This document shows positions 1 to 9,769 of a stretch of 33,280 bases of DNA, one piece after another (within the stretch, counting starts at the first letter, position 1; each line of letters opens with the position of its first letter). The DNA comes from Reticulitermes lucifugus. Lineage: Eukaryota > Arthropoda > Insecta > Blattodea > Rhinotermitidae. Under the pieces are notes generated by a model. The model was given only the letters and a program-made list of their open reading frames with translations, was not told the origin of the DNA and did not search any database. The stretch is from contig JAKCWW010002730.1 of NCBI GenBank assembly GCA_026260175.1, positions 20,583 to 53,862 of the forward strand. Direction: 5' to 3'. The position numbers and the translations under genes were made by a program.

Positions 1-323
1 GCACACTAACCGAATCAAGTGTGACTCATTAATGTGCCGGCACACTAACCGAATCAAGTGTGACTCATTAATGTGCAAGCACACTAACCGAATCAAGTGT
101 GATTCATTAATGTGCCGGCACACTAACCAAACCAAGTGTGACTCACTAACCTTCTGGAACACTAACCGAATCAAGCGTCACTCACTACTCTGCTGGCACA
201 CTAACCGAATCAAGCGTGACTCACTAATCTTCTGGCACACTAACCGAATCAAGCATGACTCACTAATCTGCTGGCACACTAACCGAATCAAGCGTGACTC
301 ACTACTCTGCTGGCACACTAACA
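1..323. repeat. 39-bp minisatellite, about 8.3 copies
   Basis: Units begin at 1, 40, 79, 118, 157, 196, 235, 274 and 313, each opening with a form of GCACACTAACC. The last unit loses register at about 324. The array already starts in phase at base 1, so it continues to the left of the window. Because 39 is a multiple of three, a 103-residue frame (32-343, plus) stays open through the array and encodes a 13-residue period. That frame is a by-product of the repeat, not evidence of a gene. Each unit also has a short inverted repeat, CACACT facing AGTGTG. Units 5 to 8 differ from units 1 to 4 (CGTGACTC against TGTGACTC), so two sub-types are juxtaposed. Confidence 0.95.
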
Positions 324-1419
324 TGACTGAAACATACTGTTAATAATGTACACAGAAGAAAAAGGCTTGGTCTGAAATTAAAGCTTTTTAAAATTACCTA
401 CAGAAGCGGTTCATACTGTGTTGGTGTGTAAGAATTAAAATCATTATAGTGTGAAGAACTCTTGTAGTGCGCATGAGCGAAGGAGAAAGGGTAAGAAATT
501 GAGGTCAGGAAAAATAACAGGTAATAGACCACACAGAAGGTCGAGATAAGAATGGAAGACTAATATTATAATAACAATGAAAACCCTAAGTTTGGATTCG
601 TTGGCCTTTTTCTTGAAGGTGGTGACATTCTCTTCCCGTAACAAATTTCCATACCACTGAACTATCAACCAATGAAGTCAGAAGCTGTACAAAGGCGTTC
701 ATTTATTTGACATCAGGCTTTTGAGATACGATGCAAACTTGCAATCCTGAGCTACCTTCCGCTATTCAACAGTCAAGAGTTCAGAAATAACAACCCTTCC
801 AATCATATTCCAAACCCTGTGGTCACGTGATATCTGTTCTGACATATTATGTCCTTTGGTGAACGCAGAATGACATTTATTGCATCGCCACTTACTTTGA
901 CGACCAGTTGACCTAAGCTGTAGTGGTTCTGTAATCAAATTCCAGTCAGCTGTTCTTGATTAATCAATCTGCGAACGGGCAGAGCTCGTTTAAGTGCCTC
1001 CAACGAGAGCTACTGCCACTCGGAATTACGCTAACGATCAGGACATTGTCAAAGGGCCATTGATAGCAAAAAGTCTCTTTTGCAGGTAACATGCAGGCAA
1101 GACGGTCCTTAATCCTGTCCAGTTTGTTTGAAACGCTCTATGAGACTGTCTGTTGCATTTTAAAAGCCACAGTCAGATATCAGTAAAGCATAAAATTACC
1201 GCCTCTGGCAGTTATTTTATTTTTTATTTGTTACGACATACACGCGAAACAAGTTTTGTACATAAATTAGGAATACCAAGATTAGAAATGTATTGAAACA
1301 TTTAATTTAGGTACTATAATTACAAACAAACTACAACCGTAACGAAAAAAATATTTACTGATCCCAGAGACTACGAGACGGATTGACCTCTGGAGGTAGT
1401 GTCTGAAGGCCGAAAACTT
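324..1419. other. no recognisable feature
   Basis: AT-rich single-copy-looking sequence. A 74-codon minus-strand frame at 444-668 has no recognisable motif or splice context. I see no gene, RNA or repeat here. Confidence 0.5.
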
Positions 1420-1445
1420 GATGATGATTATGATGATGATGATGA
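1420..1445. repeat. (GAT)n microsatellite, imperfect
   Basis: A run of GAT triplets with one TAT interruption. LINE tails of the kind seen at 28895 end in the same triplet, but no LINE coding sequence is recognisable next to this run. Confidence 0.85.
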
Positions 1446-1664
1446 AAATTATGTACTGAATTCGTTGGAGTTAAATTTTGCTTCAGTTTCAAGCAATTAA
1501 CTGCAATAGCGAAGTGACTTTAATGGTTGCTGAAAGCTCCATAACTAATTTTACATAGGGTACAGAAAACGTTTTCATTTATGTACAGTTCACAGTTATA
1601 CTCGGTGTTTGTAGCCCACTAAATTTATTTACAAGAAAATACGGTATTCTCGTATCTGTAGGTC

Positions 1665-1683
1665 TATTATATATATATATATA
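1665..1683. repeat. (TA)n microsatellite
   Basis: A short alternating TA run just upstream of the SINE-A copy at 1716. Confidence 0.85.
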
Positions 1684-1715
1684 AGTACTATGTTAGGAAT
1701 GTAAATTAAATATCG

Positions 1716-1910
1716 CTGAAGCCACACCAATCGTCGCCTTCTCACCGTGGATGCTCGGGTTCGATCCTAGGCCAGTCTATGTGGAATTTGTGGTGGATAA
1801 AGTGACATTGGGACAGGCTTTTCTCCTAGTACTTCGCTTTCTCCTGTCAGTATCTTATACCAATACTCCATACTCTTATTTCAATAATGTACCGTTGACG
1901 TATTCGAATT
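1716..1910 (+). mobile_element. SINE-A copy 1 (tRNA-derived SINE, diverged)
   Basis: A box-B-like GGTTCGATCCTAGG lies near 1758. It is followed by a body (about 1775-1856) that aligns closely with positions 3241-3322 and, inverted, with 27255-27370. Shared landmarks are ATTTGTGGTG, ACAGG(C)TTTTCTC, GTACTTCGCTTT and CCTGTCA. RNA polymerase III box B plus a shared non-tRNA body is the normal layout of a tRNA-derived SINE. The 5' head is too decayed to fix the exact start, and I see no convincing target-site duplication. Confidence 0.75.
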
Positions 1911-3175
1911 GACAGCAGCATTAAATATCAGGCCTCTCTGTCTCTTAATTTTTCACATCACCATTCTGCGGAGTTCGCCATGTCGTTATTATTGACTGTA
2001 GGAAGTTAAGCATTACCGCGTTAGGTGAACTCCAGTGTCATAACGTTTCCACTAAGATTAAAAAAACTCGGACAAGTGGTCTAAAAGTTTAAAGGGCGTG
2101 ATCTCCTAACCTGACCGTGCGTTTAAGAAAACAGACTAGACTAAAAACCGCGGTATTGACATTACAGCCTGAGATCACAGACCGCAGTCATCGGAAGCAA
2201 GGTAAGAGAGATATTTCGTTGTATGTTTTATCGCGAAAAGCAAATAGTCTCCCTGTATATAGACTCGTGTCTGACAGCGTCAATGGGATTCAATTTAAGC
2301 AAATGCTGGGAACTCGAGGAAACTTCAAATAGACCTTCTATTGCAATGAATTGTGGGTAGGAACAGGCTGCAACTGCTGCTGCCATTGCATGAGAATACA
2401 CTGAGAAACATGAAGGCGAGAAATGTCACATTTCAAATATCGACTCCTATGATAATGGAAGCGCTTCCGTATTTCGCAGTTTTCGTCTGCTCACTGCCGT
2501 AAATACATAAATATTATTATTTAATAGCTTAAATTTGGTCAGTTCAAACACCGGGTGTATCAGAGCTGTCACACTCAATACACTGAAACTGCTACAAATA
2601 AAGGAATACGTAACTGGCGCAGTAACATTCGACATACCGACTGAGATATTCCGGCTACATTACGAGTATAAACGTGTAACGAAATGGATGGCAGAAGGAC
2701 GACCGAGCCTCCGAAGCAGTGGGCCAATTAGTCTTCGTTCTTTAATTAACCACTGACTTTTGCAAGCTGCTTCCTACGTAGTCATAGAGCATAAGACGAA
2801 AGGGTGAATGCGAATGACGTGGGAAGGATGTGGAAGGCGCCGGTCGTGACCTGCTACGCGTTACTATCCACTGGTAAATTGTTAAGACAGAGAAGACCTG
2901 TGAATTGCGGTACCACACTTCGAGACTGAGGAAAGAATCTGAGTCTTCAAGAATAAGAAACAACTTATACCCCACACATCCGCGACGTTGGCTCTAGGCA
3001 CACTGCTTCAGTGTGTTATGATGGATACGTCGCAAATAATGTCTGGGAATAAGTACAATAACGTGAAACATGCATCCCATTAAGCAAAGCGGTTGTAATT
3101 AGCACTCATTAAAACATATCTGACATGTACTCATACCTCAATTTATCATTTAAATAATTACTAAATAATGGGCCG
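1911..3175. other. no recognisable feature
   Basis: Holds three modest open frames (2117-2332 plus, 2535-2756 plus, 2742-2975 minus) with no recognisable domain and mutual overlap on opposite strands, which argues against coding. No repeat family seen elsewhere in the window is present. Confidence 0.5.
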
Positions 3176-3365
3176 TACAACGACTCAGGCGGTTAGTCGC
3201 TGGCCTCACACCACGAAGGCCCATGATCAATTCCAGATTAATCCATGTTGGATTTGTGGTGAATAAAATGGCGCTAGAACAGGTATTTCTCAGAGTACTT
3301 CGCTTTACCCTGTCATTATCATTCCACAACTATTACATTCGCATTCGTTTATCTACCACCGACCC
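3176..3365 (+). mobile_element. SINE-A copy 2 (tRNA-derived SINE)
   Basis: The tRNA-like head is better preserved here than in the copy at 1716: CTCAGGCGGTTAGTCGCTGG, then GGCCTCACACCACGAAGGCC. The box B region has mutated (GATCAATTCC). The body from 3241 matches 1775 onward almost base for base over about 80 bp. The anticodon-arm text resembles a valine-type tRNA, a weak inference. Confidence 0.8.
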
Positions 3366-3656
3366 TACGTAATCTTAGCAACTGACGGCTTCTTTAACAT
3401 AATAAATGTCTAACAAAAGAGATGTTAAAATGTACTTGGATTTTAGATTAAGTTATACTGAATATAAATCACGCAGAAAAACACGAATTTCGCGTCGTCA
3501 ATTTAACTCTCCGAAGTTTGGAATTTACTTAAACAATTTAAAAAGACCCACATTCTGCTTCACTAAAAACACATCACCTCCCCATTGAACAGAACAACAA
3601 ATTCTGTTTATGTAAATAATGGCAATTTTTATTTATGTCGTCGACACGAATAATTG
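3366..3656. other. no recognisable feature
   Basis: AT-rich; a 60-codon plus frame at 3406-3588 has no recognisable motif. Confidence 0.5.
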
Positions 3657-3725
3657 TATTACATTATATCATAAAATTTGGCTACATGTTTCGACCAATT
3701 ATATGGTCATTTTCAGTTCGTTTTG
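3657..3725 (-). repeat. 'GAAACATGT' arm, left half of inverted pair 1
   Basis: Read on the minus strand: CTGAAAATGACC, a hairpin (GACCA facing TGGTC), then CGAAACATGTAGCC and a TTTTAT-rich stretch. The right half at 4008-4080 has the same order on the plus strand, so the two arms are inverted relative to each other with about 280 bp between them. The same module recurs near 15040, 17860, 24200 and at 31584-31830. Confidence 0.7.
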
Positions 3726-4007
3726 GGTCAGGATAAGATCTCAGTCTGTTACACAACGCATGTAAATAAAATTTAAATGCTGTTTAAAAAGAATTATAAG
3801 TTAAGTATTAAGGACCTAATAACAAGGACAAATTTTACATAAAATGCCTTAATATACTGTCCTAGCGTTCCAAAGATAAACAATACTTCTGACACCAGTG
3901 GACCTACAAATAACAACTGAGAAAATCCACATTTTACATCTTCAACATTTAATATTTGCCATTACTTGCTGTTTTGTAACATTGTGTAATTCAAGATATA
4001 GGTCCCT

Positions 4008-4080
4008 GATGATGATTGCATAGAGAAGCGAAACATGTCGGAATGATTTTATTGTAAAAAGAAGTTATTTTATACAATAA
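4008..4080 (+). repeat. 'GAAACATGT' arm, right half of inverted pair 1
   Basis: CCTGATGATG, a weak spacer hairpin, then GCGAAACATGTCGG and an A/T-rich tail with TTTTATTGTAAAA. It is the inverted partner of 3657-3725. Together the arms bound a segment of about 425 bp (3657-4080) with no recognisable coding sequence inside. Confidence 0.65.
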
Positions 4081-4277
4081 ATGAGAAGTGTGCATTTTGT
4101 TGGTTTGAGAAATGTGCGAACTATTTTATGGTTTGTACAAACACAACGGGATGTCTAAGATAAAATTCGTGATTTTATTTTGAAATTATAAGAAACACAT
4201 GAATACAACATTTCTGGAAAATACGGTGGGGTTTATTGTTAAGTCATGAGGTAACACAGTCCACAGTTCGCCTTAAA

Positions 4278-4405
4278 ATGGACTTTCAACGCACAAAGAA
4301 ACAGCAACCTCTTCACCCCAAGCAGTCATACAATCTGACAACGTACTTGCACCCATTTATGCATGTGGTAGGCTGTTGGGGATATCAAAAGGCGTCTTTC
4401 CCGCA
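4278..4405 (+). CDS. candidate first coding exon, unassigned (weak chemoreceptor resemblance)
   Basis: An ATG at 4278 opens a 43-codon frame. It ends at a good splice donor context, GCA|GTAAGG, with GT at 4406-4407, leaving phase 2. The stop created by the donor lies immediately after it, as expected for an exon read into its intron. Residues about 18-42 run SYNLTTYLHPFMHVVGCWGY and onward. Spacing of L, P, V-V-G and an aromatic here is loosely like the N-terminal exon of insect gustatory receptors (L.P...hhG..P/Y). I treat this only as a suggestion: the stretch is short, no downstream transmembrane exon or TYhhhhhQF signature is visible, and a chance frame is possible. Confidence 0.28.
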
Positions 4406-4640
4406 GTAAGGAATAGCGTTTACTGACTCTTCTCCGTTTTACACAACGTAAACTCTACTGTAGATAAACATTCTCTTTCAGTACGTTGTTTACACTTTCA
4501 ATTTCTGCTTTTCGTCGTCACAGGCACAGCAGCTGTTGCAAAAGTGTATATATCTGATCTCTACTGAGCGGATACACGATTTAGGTACCGCAAAAACATG
4601 TGGTAGTACTTCTCAAGAAATTCACCGAAATTAATAACTT
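4406..4640. other. no recognisable feature
   Basis: Between the candidate exon and the LINE tail. If the exon is real this would be the start of its intron. No other structure seen. Confidence 0.4.
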
Positions 4641-5149
4641 TAATACTGATAACTCCAACGGAACAGAGTCCTTCTCATAAGTTCAGAAAGAGGTGATGTG
4701 GTCAATATGTGAACAGAACAGGGTCGTGGCATTTCCAATCCCCCAGTTTCTGAGGCTTGCAACTTTGAAATAACACGCAACACAACGCGATAAGAAGACG
4801 TCCCATGTGGAAAGGAACACCGAGATAAACTCCATAACTCCAGCAGAGTCCTTCCTGAGAAGCTAACAGTTCTTCTATTCAATAAATTCCCCGCATTTTA
4901 TGGAACCGAAGGTTCATTAACGCTTTCCCAAGCGCCCGCCACCTGTCCCTGTCCTGAGCCAGATCAATACAGTCCATCACTCCCCATCCCACTTCCTGAA
5001 AATCAATTTTAATATTATCCTCCCATCTACGCCTAGATCTTCCAATTGGTCTCTTTCCCTGAGGTCGCCCCACTAAAACCCTGCATGCTCCTCTCCTGTC
5101 TCCCATACGTGCCACATGCTCCACCCATCTCATTCTTCTTTATTTGTCT
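4641..5149 (-). mobile_element. 5'-truncated LINE: reverse-transcriptase C-terminus and 3' UTR
   Basis: An 84-residue minus frame (5133 to 4879) has the hallmark of the C-terminal tail of arthropod non-LTR retrotransposon ORF2 proteins. It reads MRWVEHVARMGDRRGACRVL, a GRP.GKRP.GR linker, [16 protein letters not shown], a [12 protein letters not shown] segment, and ends soon after ALMNLR. This family's enzyme (endonuclease plus reverse transcriptase) copies the element at its target site. Only the extreme C-terminus is present, and an in-frame stop lies just upstream at about 5142, so the copy is dead. Below 4879 the sequence looks like a decayed 3' UTR. A GGAAGGACTCTG...GGAGTTAT block (minus, about 4830-4870) is echoed at about 4645-4695, so the 3' UTR may be partly duplicated. 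Clade (RTE, Jockey or other) cannot be settled from this tail. Confidence 0.82.
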
Positions 5150-5400
5150 CTAATGTGATATGTCGACAAATTCTGTGAACTTCAAATACAGAGAAATATT
5201 TCCATTTTACGTAAACAAAATATACTGACAGACAGGGCTGCATGACACACGCAATTCTTTCCCCAGCTAGCATCAAGACAGCGTTTTTCTGCGACGTGAC
5301 GCCCTGTAATTTGGTAAATGGTTGCCAGGAAGACACTGCCTCCATCTTCATCCCTAAAGACGCAGTAGTTCACTTGGGAACGTTCATAAACATACAGAAG
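5150..5400 (-). repeat. dispersed repeat fragment, unclassified
   Basis: On the minus strand GATGAAGATGGAGGCAGTGT is followed by a stretch with TACCAAATTACAGGGCGTCA. From memory, this text and its translation (MKMEAVSS...) occur again and again in automatically predicted proteins of cockroaches, termites and other insects, which marks it as a dispersed repeat. Overlapping minus frames at 5130-5351 and 5182-5415 come from it. It abuts the LINE tail at 4641-5149 in the same orientation and may be part of the same composite. Confidence 0.5.
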
Positions 5401-5469
5401 ACCACGCCGTAGCACATTCCAGAAGATCTAAGTCTTAAACTCAGGATTTGGTTCTAAAGGCGCCACCAG

Positions 5470-5646
5470 AATGAGCCTGTTACTGATCATGACGTTAACT
5501 CATGGGACACCAAAGTAGAAGCTTTCAAAACTTACTCAGTGAATGCCGCAAACAACAGCTACACTTACGGCAAAGTGCATTATTTATTGTACGACACAGA
5601 AGGGATCACTAGCTCAGGGGAGGTACAGACTGTGGAACAGAAAATA
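5470..5646 (+). CDS. candidate internal exon, function unknown
   Basis: A 177-nt frame, 59 codons, phase 0 at both ends. It begins after CCACCAG (acceptor AG at 5468-5469) and ends at AAAATA|GTAAGT, a near-ideal donor with GT at 5647. A stop lies upstream of the acceptor and another downstream of the donor, so the frame is confined to the exon. The peptide is low in repeats and looks protein-like: it starts NEPVTDHDVNSWD, has TYSVNAANNSYTYGKVHYLL in the middle with an N-N-S glycosylation sequon, and ends EVQTVEQKI. I do not recognise the family; the sequon and mixed polar/aromatic make-up would fit a secreted protein. The weak point is a poor polypyrimidine tract before the acceptor. No partner exon is identified. 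Confidence 0.42.
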
Positions 5647-6354
5647 GTAAGTAAACGATATTTTATCGGTTACTGAAGTTTTGTACCCTTAGCTGAGAAT
5701 GACATTTAATTACAAATTTGGAGAAAAGGGTGTTACACAGAGCTAAAACTGTGTGCATTAAGAAGACAGCTGTCATGTCGTGTGAGTTTTGAAGTAACAG
5801 TTTATTTCATTACATCAAATTTAAACGAGAGATCTGAGAAATATTTAAGCTGAAAGAAGGGCGGGCAGATTAGTAAGTCGCGGCCTACTTTAACTTTCCA
5901 GGACATGCTGACGATTTATGTAGTTAGTTTTATCACAAGCGAAGTCTAGGAGACTATACTGTAATCATAAAAACATCGTAATTGTTATCAGTGTTATCGG
6001 TAGCGGTGGTACAGCATGAGTAGCAGTGGGCGTCTGCACTGTGACGTTTTTGATCATGTGACAGTAATTGTGACGCCAACACAAATACGGACGGTTCTTC
6101 AGAAGTAAGACGTCTTTGCTCTTTTATTCTCCTTTGCCCCCCGAAGTCATTTCGGAAGAAGGTCCCGTATATGGACTGTGTGTTGTTTCAGAGAGCGATC
6201 GAGGGAGAAGGAAGCGTAACGGATTGAGAAAATTGTTTGTATTGACATTACACTGAATGCTCTGACTTGTGAGCGCTCTATTTCAGCTTTTTTCTCACGC
6301 AGAAACATGCTTTATGAAATGTCTCTCGCTTACTGTAACATTATTCTGGAAAAT
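5647..6354. other. no recognisable feature (intron if the 5470 exon is real)
   Basis: Stops in all frames at normal density, no repeat family shared with the rest of the window, no branch-point/acceptor pair that leads into a convincing second exon. Confidence 0.45.
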
Positions 6355-7261
6355 GCCCACCTACCTACCTAACCACACACCTACTCACCTACCTACCTAC
6401 CCACACACCTACCCACTTACCTACCTAACCACACACCTATCCACCCACCTACCTACAAACCTACCTACCCACCCACCTACCTACCCACCTACCTACCCAC
6501 ACACCTACCCACCTACCCACACCTACCCACCTACCCACACACTACCCACCTACCTACCTAACCACACACCTACTCACCTACCTACCTACCCACACACCTA
6601 CCCACTTACCTACCTAACCACACACCTACCCACCCACCTACCTACAAACCTACCTACCCACCTAACCACACCTACCCACCTACCCACACACTACCCACCT
6701 ACCTACCCACCCACGTACCTATCCACCTACCTACTACCCTACCTACCAACCCACCCACCCACCCACCTATCCACACACATACCAACCTACCCACACACCT
6801 ACCTACCTACCTACCCACACACTACCCATCTCCCTACCTACGTACCTACCTACATACCCACCCAACTACCTACCTACCCACACACCTACCCACCTACCTA
6901 CCTGCCTGCCTAACCACACACCTACCTACCTATCCACACCTTCCCACCTACCTACCTAACCACACACCTATCCACCCACCTACCTACCCACACACCTACC
7001 CACAGGTAACCCACCTACCTACCCACCCACCTACCTACCTACCCACCCATCTAACTACTACCCATCCACTACCTACAGACACACCCAACTACGTACCCTC
7101 CCACCTACTACCCACCTACCTACCTGCGTACCTACCTACATACCCACCCAACTACCTACCTAACCACACACCTACCCATATACCTACCTACGTACCTACC
7201 TACATACCCACCCAACTACCTACCTACACACCCCCCTAACCACCTACCTACCTGCCTGCCT
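6355..7261. repeat. (CCTA)n/(CCCA)n tetranucleotide array, about 0.9 kb
   Basis: Almost uninterrupted CCTA, CCCA and CACA units on the plus strand. It has a higher-order copy: the block starting at 6361 (CTACCTACCTAACCACACAC) recurs at 6550, an offset of 189 bp, with nearly identical sequence for about 110 bp. A second sub-block with GTACCTACCTACATACCC appears near 6841, 7127 and 7190. A 214-codon frame (6269-6913) is open because the array lacks stop codons; its Thr/Pro/Tyr/Leu-only translation is not a protein signature. The 3' edge passes directly into a SINE-C tail. Confidence 0.93.
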
Positions 7262-7340
7262 GCTGAGGTTAAGAACGACAGAAGCTATACCTCCTCTCCC
7301 CCTGTGAGCCCTCATAGCGTGGATACGGACAACTTTATCA
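7262..7340 (+). mobile_element. SINE-C 3' fragment
   Basis: GCTGAGGTTAAGAAC followed by AGCTATACCTCCTCTCC matches the 3' part of the SINE-C copies at 17431, 25785 and 30579 (GAGGTTAAAGAA... CTATACCTCTACTCC). No 5' part is found on the other side of the CCTA array. Confidence 0.7.
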
Positions 7341-8215
7341 GTTTTTGTTAATTTTGGTCGATAAACCGGCTCTGAACACAGTAATAGTAATCCTTAGGCG
7401 TTTAAGGGGCAAAGCAGGAAGCAAAATCTCTGCATCTGCTGGGGACCTCCCTGCAGCAGGCACCGTCTTCGCATTTCTTTCTCCACTGTGAAGACTAAAG
7501 ACAAAACTGTGTCGGCAGTGACGGAACAATTTAAGCACCTAGAGAGAACCGTGACGTATCTCACTTCTGCACTCAGCTTACCAGGGACTTCATCCATTAA
7601 GTTGTGATGGTGTTGGGGGAGATCTCTGTAAACCACCCCAAGCGAATACCATCCCTTATAATAGGGTTGGTTATATACGTTACAGACTATTATTGCGACT
7701 TGGTTTATATAAGGTAGGACAATTCTGATTATGTTTGCTTGAGATGGGATTAGCAGCCTGCGGTTCGTTGTTCGTGTCAGAACTGAGTCATTATACATCT
7801 ACGTTATGCGGATTGCTAAGGACGTGACGTGACGTACTCTGATTATCATATGGAAATAGAACGAACAAGAAGCCGAACTTCTGAACACTTTTCGCAGCGA
7901 ACGGTTTCTTCACGGCAGATGAACACCGCATTTGTCTGCCGCTCTAACAAACTGTCTGCATAGCTAACTAATTAACAAATATGCATCAGAGTTCGAAGAC
8001 TGAACAACGATAACATCAAAATCCACCAGTGAACAAAACCGTCAGCAAGCGCTCGTCATCACAATTTACGTAAGATTAACTTTAGCAATGCTTCACTTAC
8101 CCTTGTTTTTATGAAGTGTCCGATTTCCAAAGAATTGTCATAATTAACTTCTTTTTATCCCTCTGTTCTTTACAGTAAAGATATTATAATTCTAGAAGAT
8201 TCTTACGATGGTGTG
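7341..8215. other. no recognisable feature; two overlapping minus frames
   Basis: Contains the longest non-repetitive open frame of the window (7798 to 7394, minus, 134 codons), overlapped by another minus frame (7338-7538). The 134-codon translation has no motif, signal or family resemblance I can name, so I do not call it a gene. Confidence 0.45.
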
Positions 8216-8335
8216 TCACGCATAAGATTATTAGCTTCATGGACTTTGTCGATCGTCTGGTGTTTTAAAACAAACAAAAGTAATAAACAATAAATAATAC
8301 ACGACGTTTCGGTAACAGGATCATCCCCCATCTCC
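8216..8335 (-). repeat. arm module with 'CCGAAACGTCG' (variant arm)
   Basis: Two parts. First, 8225-8272 (AAGATTATTAGCTTCATGGA and onward, ending GTGTTTTAAAA) matches 24078-24125 with few changes. Second, on the minus strand, GATCCTGTTACCGAAACGTC (about 8303-8325) matches the arm at 24440-24475. The two parts are joined by an AATAAACAATAAATAAT spacer. It is a relative of the 'GAAACATGT' arms elsewhere in the window. Confidence 0.6.
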
Positions 8336-9494
8336 GTTGGGCCCGACAGGCAAAGCCACTCTAAAAAAACACAAATTATTGAAATTCAACATAATTCATT
8401 ATAATTATACTACAAGTAACATTTATGCGTTTTCTCTATAACGATATACTCCCCTAATTAACGCGAATATACAGTGCCAAAACGCGTCTGATGCACTTGA
8501 CTTTGGTCACAAAAATACTGAATGTTCACAAATTTGTATTTGGTTGTTTTGTATTTTAAGATACAGCTTATAAATACTGCGGCGATGTTATTAAATAACT
8601 ATCATAATGAAATGTTTCATTTTATGTAATATCATCACTTCCCAGCATCCTTTATTTCGCTAGGTCAGAATTACTTTCCAAGCACTTCCTACTGAACCAC
8701 CTTAGGTTCTTCAAAACACCCAGTAAGGCAAAGCCGCGAAACTGGAGGACCAATCCTTAACACGGTACAAAGCCGATATATTTCATACTGAGCACAAACC
8801 AAAACACAATTCCCACAAGCCATAATAATTCAATCTTGCTGCTCTTTGTACTGATTGATGCTAAATGGACTGTGTATTTTAATTGGAAATAATTCAGAAC
8901 AATTCAGCAAATTCTGTTTGTTATCACACCAACTGTAAACCCAAACAGCTCATATGATATAGCGACTAAGCTATGGATCGCACGAACATTAAATAATAAT
9001 GCATTCAATAAACTATTCATTTATATATACACAGATTTATTTTATGGTGTTTAATTTCACAGACAATTCATATGCTGGTTGTCTGAGTTATTTCACAGTT
9101 TAGTCCGTTACGCATATCACGTTCACAGTACGCATATCTCAAGATATGGTGCTTACAAAAGGACCAACAGTATGTTAGGATGGATTTGGGCCAATTATTT
9201 AGGTCCTATATTAAAACAGGAATAATACAGCGAGACAAACACGAGGATTTCTTTAAAGTAGCATAAAATAGGCTAGGAGGCTCCTACATCAAGACGGAAC
9301 GATAGTGCCGCAATTTTTGACAGAAGACGGCATCTCTCGCGGTTGACGACGAACAGTAAATATATCAGGGTTCAGGAAAGGCTCAACAAGGCCCTCTCAA
9401 TAGACAACTGTATGCGCGTTGCTTGATTTGACACAGTACGACCTTATGTGTCCCATAAGGAAAACGGGATGCAAATTAAAGTGTTAATATTTAA
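8336..9494. other. no recognisable feature
   Basis: AT-rich, no frame above about 60 codons, no SINE or LINE text. A CCGCGAAACTGG near 8732 may be a badly decayed arm but is too weak to call. Confidence 0.5.
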
Positions 9495-9681
9495 CCCTTT
9501 AATGACGGAACGTAATCTATTTTACGTAAAGTTCCATTTCGTACCGCGCAGTAAACACTCTCCATATCGCTTATAAAAACCAATTATTTAACGCTGTATA
9601 GGGCAAAATTCGCTGTTTGATCTTGGATACATATACAAGATATAAATACAATCTATGGGCACAATGTATGATTTCTGAATG
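9495..9681 (-). mobile_element. TTAA-flanked MITE-like repeat, copy 1
   Basis: TTAA (9491-9494) precedes CCCTTTAATGACGG. On the minus strand the body shares TGTATTTAT, CAAACAGCGA, CCCTATACAG and TTTACTGCGCGGTACGAA in the same order as 13406-13607. The CCC/GGG ends next to TTAA are what piggyBac-type non-autonomous elements show, but no transposase is present and the far end (TTAA at 9682) is degraded. Confidence 0.62.
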
Positions 9682-9744
9682 TTAAACCTGGTGGTACATA
9701 AAGTGACCACTAGGCTTTATAAGGCTAAACTGCCTGGCGTTTGT

Positions 9745-9769
9745 GATGATGATGATGATGATGATGATG
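9745..9769. repeat. (GAT)8 microsatellite
   Basis: Eight perfect GAT triplets. It creates an eight-aspartate run in a spurious plus frame (9679-9921). Confidence 0.95.

Noticed and set aside
6269..6913. 214-codon Thr/Pro/Tyr-rich open frame
   Set aside because: It is the CCTA/CCCA array read in one frame. The array has no stop codons, and the residues are only those its units can encode.
6355..7261. Telomere-like repeat (CCTAA)n
   Set aside because: Insect telomeres are (TTAGG)n, so (CCTAA)n on the other strand. Here the unit is CCTA/CCCA of four bases with only scattered CCTAACC.
7394..7798. 134-codon minus-strand gene
   Set aside because: No domain, no splice or start support, and another minus frame overlaps it. 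Length alone is not convincing in 33 kb of sequence.
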